Shown here: in pieces, positions 60,599 to 64,000 of the stretch
Layout: each line of letters starts with the position of its first letter
Position numbering within the stretch: position 1 is the stretch's first letter
NCBI GenBank assembly: GCA_005518205.2
Contig: RFFC02000006.1
Span: 62,001-126,000, forward strand
Length of the DNA: 64,000 bases
DNA from: Hormoscilla sp. GUM202
GTDB taxonomy: Bacteria; Cyanobacteriota; Cyanobacteriia; Cyanobacteriales; Desertifilaceae
Direction: 5' to 3'
Program-made: the position numbers and the translations under genes
Notes under the pieces: generated by a model
What the model saw: only the letters and a program-made list of their open reading frames with translations
Database searches by the model: none
Told to the model about the DNA's origin: nothing

Positions 60599-61193
60599 TA
60601 ACCGATAACGAACGATGTTGGGAGTTAAATCTAGAAATGCTGAAGCCTCCACTGTGGTAATGCCATATTTGAGATATAACTCTACCCCACGCCGTTCGAT
60701 CGCGGTAAGGACCGTATGGTACTGCTTCCTGAATGCGGTGAATGGCAGCTTCCACCCGATCGGGAACTAAACCAGCAGCACCAAAGGAACTGAGAATTCT
60801 TTCTTTGCTCAAGGCGATCGCCAATTCTTCTGAGGCAATGCCATTGGCCATTGCGCCAGTAGCATAGGCATATTTGACTCCTTGAAAATCGAGAAAACTT
60901 GGGTCTCCCAACTGTTGAGGTAGCAGAGGCGGCACCGCTGTGAGAGTCTCTACGGACGATGTTTTGCCGTTGTCAGCATCTGCAACCGCACCCAGATAAC
61001 CATCGTTGGTGATGCCCATTCGACCTTTAACTCTCAGGAAGTAACAGGGTTTGTCTAAATTCAATAGTTTAGTCTTGATACCCTGTTCGTCAAAAGCGAC
61101 AGAATTCAAATCTCCCTGCCAGCAGGGATTTTTACTGTTGGGTCCAGAGAATCGCAGTCCGTTTTCTTTAACTGTCAGAGGTTCTGCTACCAT
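60585..61193 (-). pseudogene. PfaD-like enoyl reductase, deleted and truncated
   Basis: From ATG 61193 the protein matches the N-terminus of PfaD-family enzymes, FMN-dependent enoyl reductases of polyunsaturated fatty acid and heterocyst-glycolipid-type synthases: KLLNLDKPCYFLRVKGRMGI, AVPPLLPQQLGDPSFLDFQG, KYAYATGAMANGIASEELAI, ERILSSFGAAGLVPDRVEAA. After AVPYGPY a short deletion shifts the frame; the other frame continues IERRGVELYLKYGITTVEAS and LDLTPNIVRYR and then joins the coiled-coil duplicate. The FMN-binding barrel is missing, so the enzyme is dead. Confidence 0.8.
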
Positions 61194-61218
61194 CCATTAT
61201 TCCTCAAATTTGCCGTCA

Positions 61219-61327
61219 TAATCATTTTACCAGCCTGTCGTGTCTGGGTGCATCAAGCGAAAGCAATTATGAGTGTTAGTATAGCCAGTCGCTAATCATT
61301 TTACTAGCCTGTCGTGTCTGGGTGCAT
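61219..61327. repeat. 36-bp direct repeat with GGGTGCATC
   Basis: TAATCATTTTACCAGCCTGT and CGTGTCTGGGTGCATC at 61219-61254 recur with one mismatch at 61293-61327. GGGTGCATC is also the terminus of the MITE at 8470. Confidence 0.85.
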
Positions 61328-61397
61328 CCCGTTTTTGTAATTAAGCCCGCCGGACTTAGTTCATTTAGCCCCACCCCGCCCCAACCATCGTTCCCAC

Positions 61398-61563
61398 GGG
61401 TGTGGTCAAAACCCGTCGATCGTTTATGGGCCCTCCCAGCTGTCGTATGTAGGGGCGAAGCAGATGGCGCAAATTATGACATAAATTTACAGATGTCCTG
61501 TCCTCAGGCAACGCCGGGCACCCCGCGAGAACTCCGGTGTACCAACTGTTTTTGACCACACCC
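61398..61563. mobile_element. 166-bp MITE-like element with GGGTGTGGTCAAAA ends
   Basis: 14-bp terminal inverted repeats (GGGTGTGGTCAAAA at 61398-61411, complement at 61550-61563) enclose a non-coding core. Related termini occur at 6841-6863, 46215, 46261-46325 and 46521. Confidence 0.75.
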
Positions 61564-61626
61564 GGTAACGAGGTGCGGTGGCCCGTCTGTTACAAAACCT
61601 CCCCGATCGTTGATTATTTAGTCAAA

Positions 61627-61764
61627 TTTGCGAGGGATCTGAAAAATGGCTGAAACAACTGGTTTTCGTGGGATCGCTCGCTCCCTTGACCTGTAAGGGT
61701 TTCAGCCATTTTTTTAGGGGTCATGGGGTAGGAAAAAGGGTGCGAAAACAGGATCCCTCGCAAA
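61627..61764. repeat. Nested inverted repeats flanking the ketosynthase remnant
   Basis: Outer arms TTTGCGAGGGATC (61627-61639) and complement (61752-61764); inner arms AAAAATGGCTGAAAC (61642-61656) and complement (61699-61713). The nested, symmetric design suggests a small mobile palindrome or a cruciform-forming site. The remaining 61565-61824 is non-coding. Confidence 0.75.
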
Positions 61765-61784
61765 TGGGGTCTAGACTGGAGATG

Positions 61785-63134
61785 TTAATCATCTAATCGT
61801 TTTTGTATTGTAGGATCGTGAGTTATGGCTCTTATAGCGTGTAAAGAGTGTGGTAATAAGGTCAGTGAGCAAGCCTTAAAGTGCCCAAAATGTGGCGTGC
61901 AATTGCGCAAGCCCAAGCGTGGTTTCTTTGGTAAGCTTTTTAAGTGGAGCTTCATTCTCTTTAATATCTTGATGTTTGTCTCTTTTCTGGGATTTTCCTG
62001 GCTAAATACTTCTTTGAGGGCCGCGAATTCTGTCGGATCCCCTGCTTTGGTTCCCGTGCCATGAGCTTCGATCAGGCCCACCGTGGCGGGGGAAAAGCCT
62101 GCATCTTGGTAGGCGCGACGTAAGGCTAATGCTTGCCCTGACGAACGGGGGGCGTAAATGCTCTTGTATTTGCCATCGCTGGACGTGCCGATGCCTTTGA
62201 TCGTCGCATAGATGCGATCGCCATCTGCCTGGGCATCTTCCAAGCGCTTGAGCACCATCATCCCAATCCCTTCTCCCAGCATCATCCCGTCGGACTGGGC
62301 GTCGAACGGCCTGGACTGTCCTTGTTTGGACAATGCTGGCGTTTTACTGAAGCTCATATACATGAAGATGGAGTTGTCAGCATCTACCCCGCCAACAATC
62401 ATCATGTCGCTGCGGCGCTCTGTCAATTCGCTCAGGCCCATCCGCACCGCTGTCAGTGAACTAGCGCAGGCTGCATCTACGACGCAATTCATGCCCCCTA
62501 AATCCAGACGGTTAGCAATCCGTCCAGCGATCACGTTGCCTAGCATGCCCGGAAAGGAGTTTTCTTCCCAGCCAATGTAGGCTAGTTTCATTTTCTCGAT
62601 CGTATTTTGGGTGTCCTCGTCAGAGAGGCCACTGCTTTTGAGAACCTTCTCCCAAATGGGGTATTGCAGACGACTGGTCAGGGGTGTTATCAGCTTCTGG
62701 CCGCCGCCGACCCCCAGCACTACACCTGTACGCTGCCGGATTGATTCGCTAGCTTGCTCGTAACCGGCATCCTTTATTGCTTGCTTGGCTACTACCACGG
62801 CGAGCAACTGGGCGACATCGGTTACTTCTAGAATATTGGGGGGTAGCCCAAATTCCATGGGGTTAAAGTCGATCTCGGGGATGAAACCGCCCCGCTTGCA
62901 ATAGGTTTTGTCGGGACTACCCGGGTCTGGGTTGTAGTAGTCATCAATGTTCCAGCGCGAGGGAGGCACCTCTGTTATACAATCTACTTTGCCAATGATA
63001 TTTTCCCAGTAGGCTTGCAGAGAACTGGCTTGCGGTAATATACATGCCATGCCGATGATTGCCACAGGGGTTTTACGTTTGAGTTCGCGCAGTTGGGTAA
63101 CTGGGTTTTGAAGAAGCCGGTCGTCATTGTTCAT
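61785..63134 (-). pseudogene. Ketosynthase domain of a PUFA/polyketide synthase, 3'-truncated
   Basis: From ATG 63134 comes a ketosynthase of the PfaA/HglE-like group: VAIIGMACILPQASSLQAYW, CVVDAACASSLTAVRMG (active-site Cys), EGIGMMVLKRLEDA and LIEAHGTGTKAGDPTEFAAL (first catalytic His). The second His motif (NIGH-type) is missing because homology ends after KEVFSQENPR (about 61985); residues beyond are foreign. No acyltransferase, carrier or reductase domains remain. With the PfaD remnant 600 bases away it is the debris of one biosynthetic locus. Confidence 0.85.
61825..62064 (+). CDS. Zinc-ribbon membrane protein, truncated by fusion
   Basis: The frame from ATG 61825 encodes a zinc ribbon (ACKECGNKVSEQALKCPKCG, two CxxC pairs) and one membrane helix (LFKWSFILFNILMFVSFLGF). 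After about residue 55 it reads antisense through the ketosynthase remnant, so its natural C-terminus is lost. The junction near 61985 marks the rearrangement that cut the ketosynthase. The N-terminal part is like small cyanobacterial zinc-ribbon proteins. Confidence 0.6.
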   Translation: MALIACKECGNKVSEQALKCPKCGVQLRKPKRGFFGKLFKWSFILFNILMFVSFLGFSWLNTSLRAANSVGSPALVPVP

Positions 63135-63589
63135 GTGATTGACAAAAGATCTTGGATTGCCAGATCTTTATAAAATATAGTGATCCTAAATCATTTGTGT
63201 AAACATTCTGCGCCTAGCAGCGCCCAAACCATTGAGGGGTAATAATTTCAGCTTTCCGTGGTCAACCCGTGCAAGTAGCGCCCAGCCTAGGCGTCTTTTG
63301 TGCGATTAGCGCTCTTGCGTGGAGATGCAGTAGGAGACGCGCTCCGGGAACCCTACGCTGCTCCAGGAGATGCGGGGCACGGGCGCCGTCCTCCGCAGCC
63401 CAACCAGATCTTGAGAGTCTTCACCCCGTCCCCTTGGCTTAAGTACCATTGCCATCGCACTAAAAACCTTTTTTCCGTGAGCCAAGTAACTATAGAGTTG
63501 TTCATCCCGTCTTCCTCTCCCCAGAAACTAATCGATTGGGTAACCAAGTTATAATAACTTTTGTTAAGATACCCCAAACACCACTGTTG
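63135..63589. other. Non-coding spacer with dispersed repeat
   Basis: No gene found. It contains a cyanobacterial repeat (GTGCGATTAGCGCTCTTGCG...GAGACGCGCTCC, about 63299-63340); a similar TGTGCGATTAGCGCGAG lies at 3220. The spacer probably holds the promoters of the diverging genes. Confidence 0.55.
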
Positions 63590-63919
63590 ATGAATAATCC
63601 AGTAGTTTACGCTTTTTTAGTTGGCAGGGCCCTAGCAGAAGCTCTCGGCGAGCAGCTACAATATACCCTGACAGATGCCGCCAGTACACTGGGTAAGTTC
63701 GATGCCGAGCAACGGGAAAGCTGGCGCAACTTTGCCGAGCAAGTGATGGCGCGAGCCGACCAGGCCCAAGCAACTGCAACGGTTCGGACAACTCCGATAG
63801 CCGTTGCCCCCAATGGTACCCAGCCATCGGACCTGCAAGAGATAATCGATAAACTGCGGGCAGAAACCGCTCAGTTACGAGCTGAGTTGCAACGCTATCG
63901 CTCGCGAAGCGGCGCATAA
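63590..63919 (+). CDS. Conserved cyanobacterial protein (DUF6825-like)
   Basis: 109 residues from ATG 63590 (the open frame starts at 63536 but this Met gives the conserved beginning MNNPVVYAFLVGRALAEALG). An amphipathic N-terminus with LQYTLTDAASTLGKFDAEQR, a linker rich in Ala/Thr and a C-terminal coiled coil LQEIIDKLRAETAQLRAELQ. Proteins of this kind are widespread in cyanobacteria and have no assigned function. Confidence 0.75.
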   Translation: MNNPVVYAFLVGRALAEALGEQLQYTLTDAASTLGKFDAEQRESWRNFAEQVMARADQAQATATVRTTPIAVAPNGTQPSDLQEIIDKLRAETAQLRAELQRYRSRSGA

Positions 63920-63945
63920 ACTCATTTCTGGACACAGACCAAGCA

Positions 63946-64000
63946 TTTTGAAACTGACCGAACGCATGGAAAAAGCCTATAACGATCGGGCTTATCGGTG
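63946..64000 (+). CDS. Start of a further gene, cut by the window edge
   Basis: A frame open to the window end reads LKLTERMEKAYNDRAYR; the start could be TTG 63946 or ATG 63967. Too little is visible to assign a product. Confidence 0.35.

Overview
The window comes from a cyanobacterium, most likely a filamentous, repeat-rich one. Evidence: photosystem II genes (a stand-alone psbD encoding D2, and psbZ), UPF0367 and DUF3598 proteins, frequent GCGATCGC (HIP1) octamers, Uma2-type nucleases, and many short palindromic repeats of the kind common in Oscillatoriales-like genomes. The exact genus cannot be fixed from the sequence. The chromosome looks unstable. At least fourteen genes are truncated, frameshifted or carry in-frame stops, and two insertion sequences, several MITE-like elements and several tandem arrays are present. 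This pattern suits a genome in active decay, for example a host-associated lineage, but part of it could be assembly error.

Layout. 1-5.9 kb: the end of a peptide-type ABC binding protein, a broken glutathione S-transferase, a PIN/UPF0175 toxin-antitoxin pair, a repeat-filled spacer, a methyltransferase and a sulfotransferase. 6-10.3 kb: a SnoaL-like protein, two lipocalin-like proteins with a decayed paralogue, and a frameshifted YeiH-type exporter. 10.3-11.6 kb: a VapC toxin and a short HTH gene, divergent around three 67-bp repeats. 11.7-19.5 kb: two tandem, almost identical type ISP-like restriction-modification genes that differ only in one 265-bp patch. 19.5-24.9 kb: a nuclease-like protein, a CIA30/SDR fusion, a decayed RHH/HNH pair, an IS630 element, a kinase fragment and a pterin dehydratase. 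25-28 kb: monocistronic psbD with a relic second leader, then UPF0367 and an ABC ATPase.

28.4-39.7 kb is the most striking part. After a decayed IS982 element, on the minus strand, lies a secreted lipase-like protein (two lamin-tail domains, an alpha/beta hydrolase and an RTX calcium-binding tail). It is followed downstream by five small membrane-protein genes alternating with orphan copies of the RTX tail, in units of about 1.2 kb. The arrangement resembles the orphan tail/immunity cassettes of polymorphic toxin systems and is the best candidate for an undescribed system. A broken serine protease/WD40 gene lies upstream.

40-64 kb mixes housekeeping genes (cysS, metK, rpsA, ribH, psbZ, a DHH-CBS-CCA nucleotidyltransferase, tRNA-Ser) with accessory ones. 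The accessory genes are a decayed AbiE-like pair, an intact AAA ATPase/PIN-nuclease two-gene operon beside tRNA-Ser (possible defence system), fragments of dynamin-like and DUF433 genes, a pentapeptide protein, a Uma2 nuclease, and a wrecked PUFA/polyketide locus (truncated PfaD and ketosynthase) riddled with palindromic elements.
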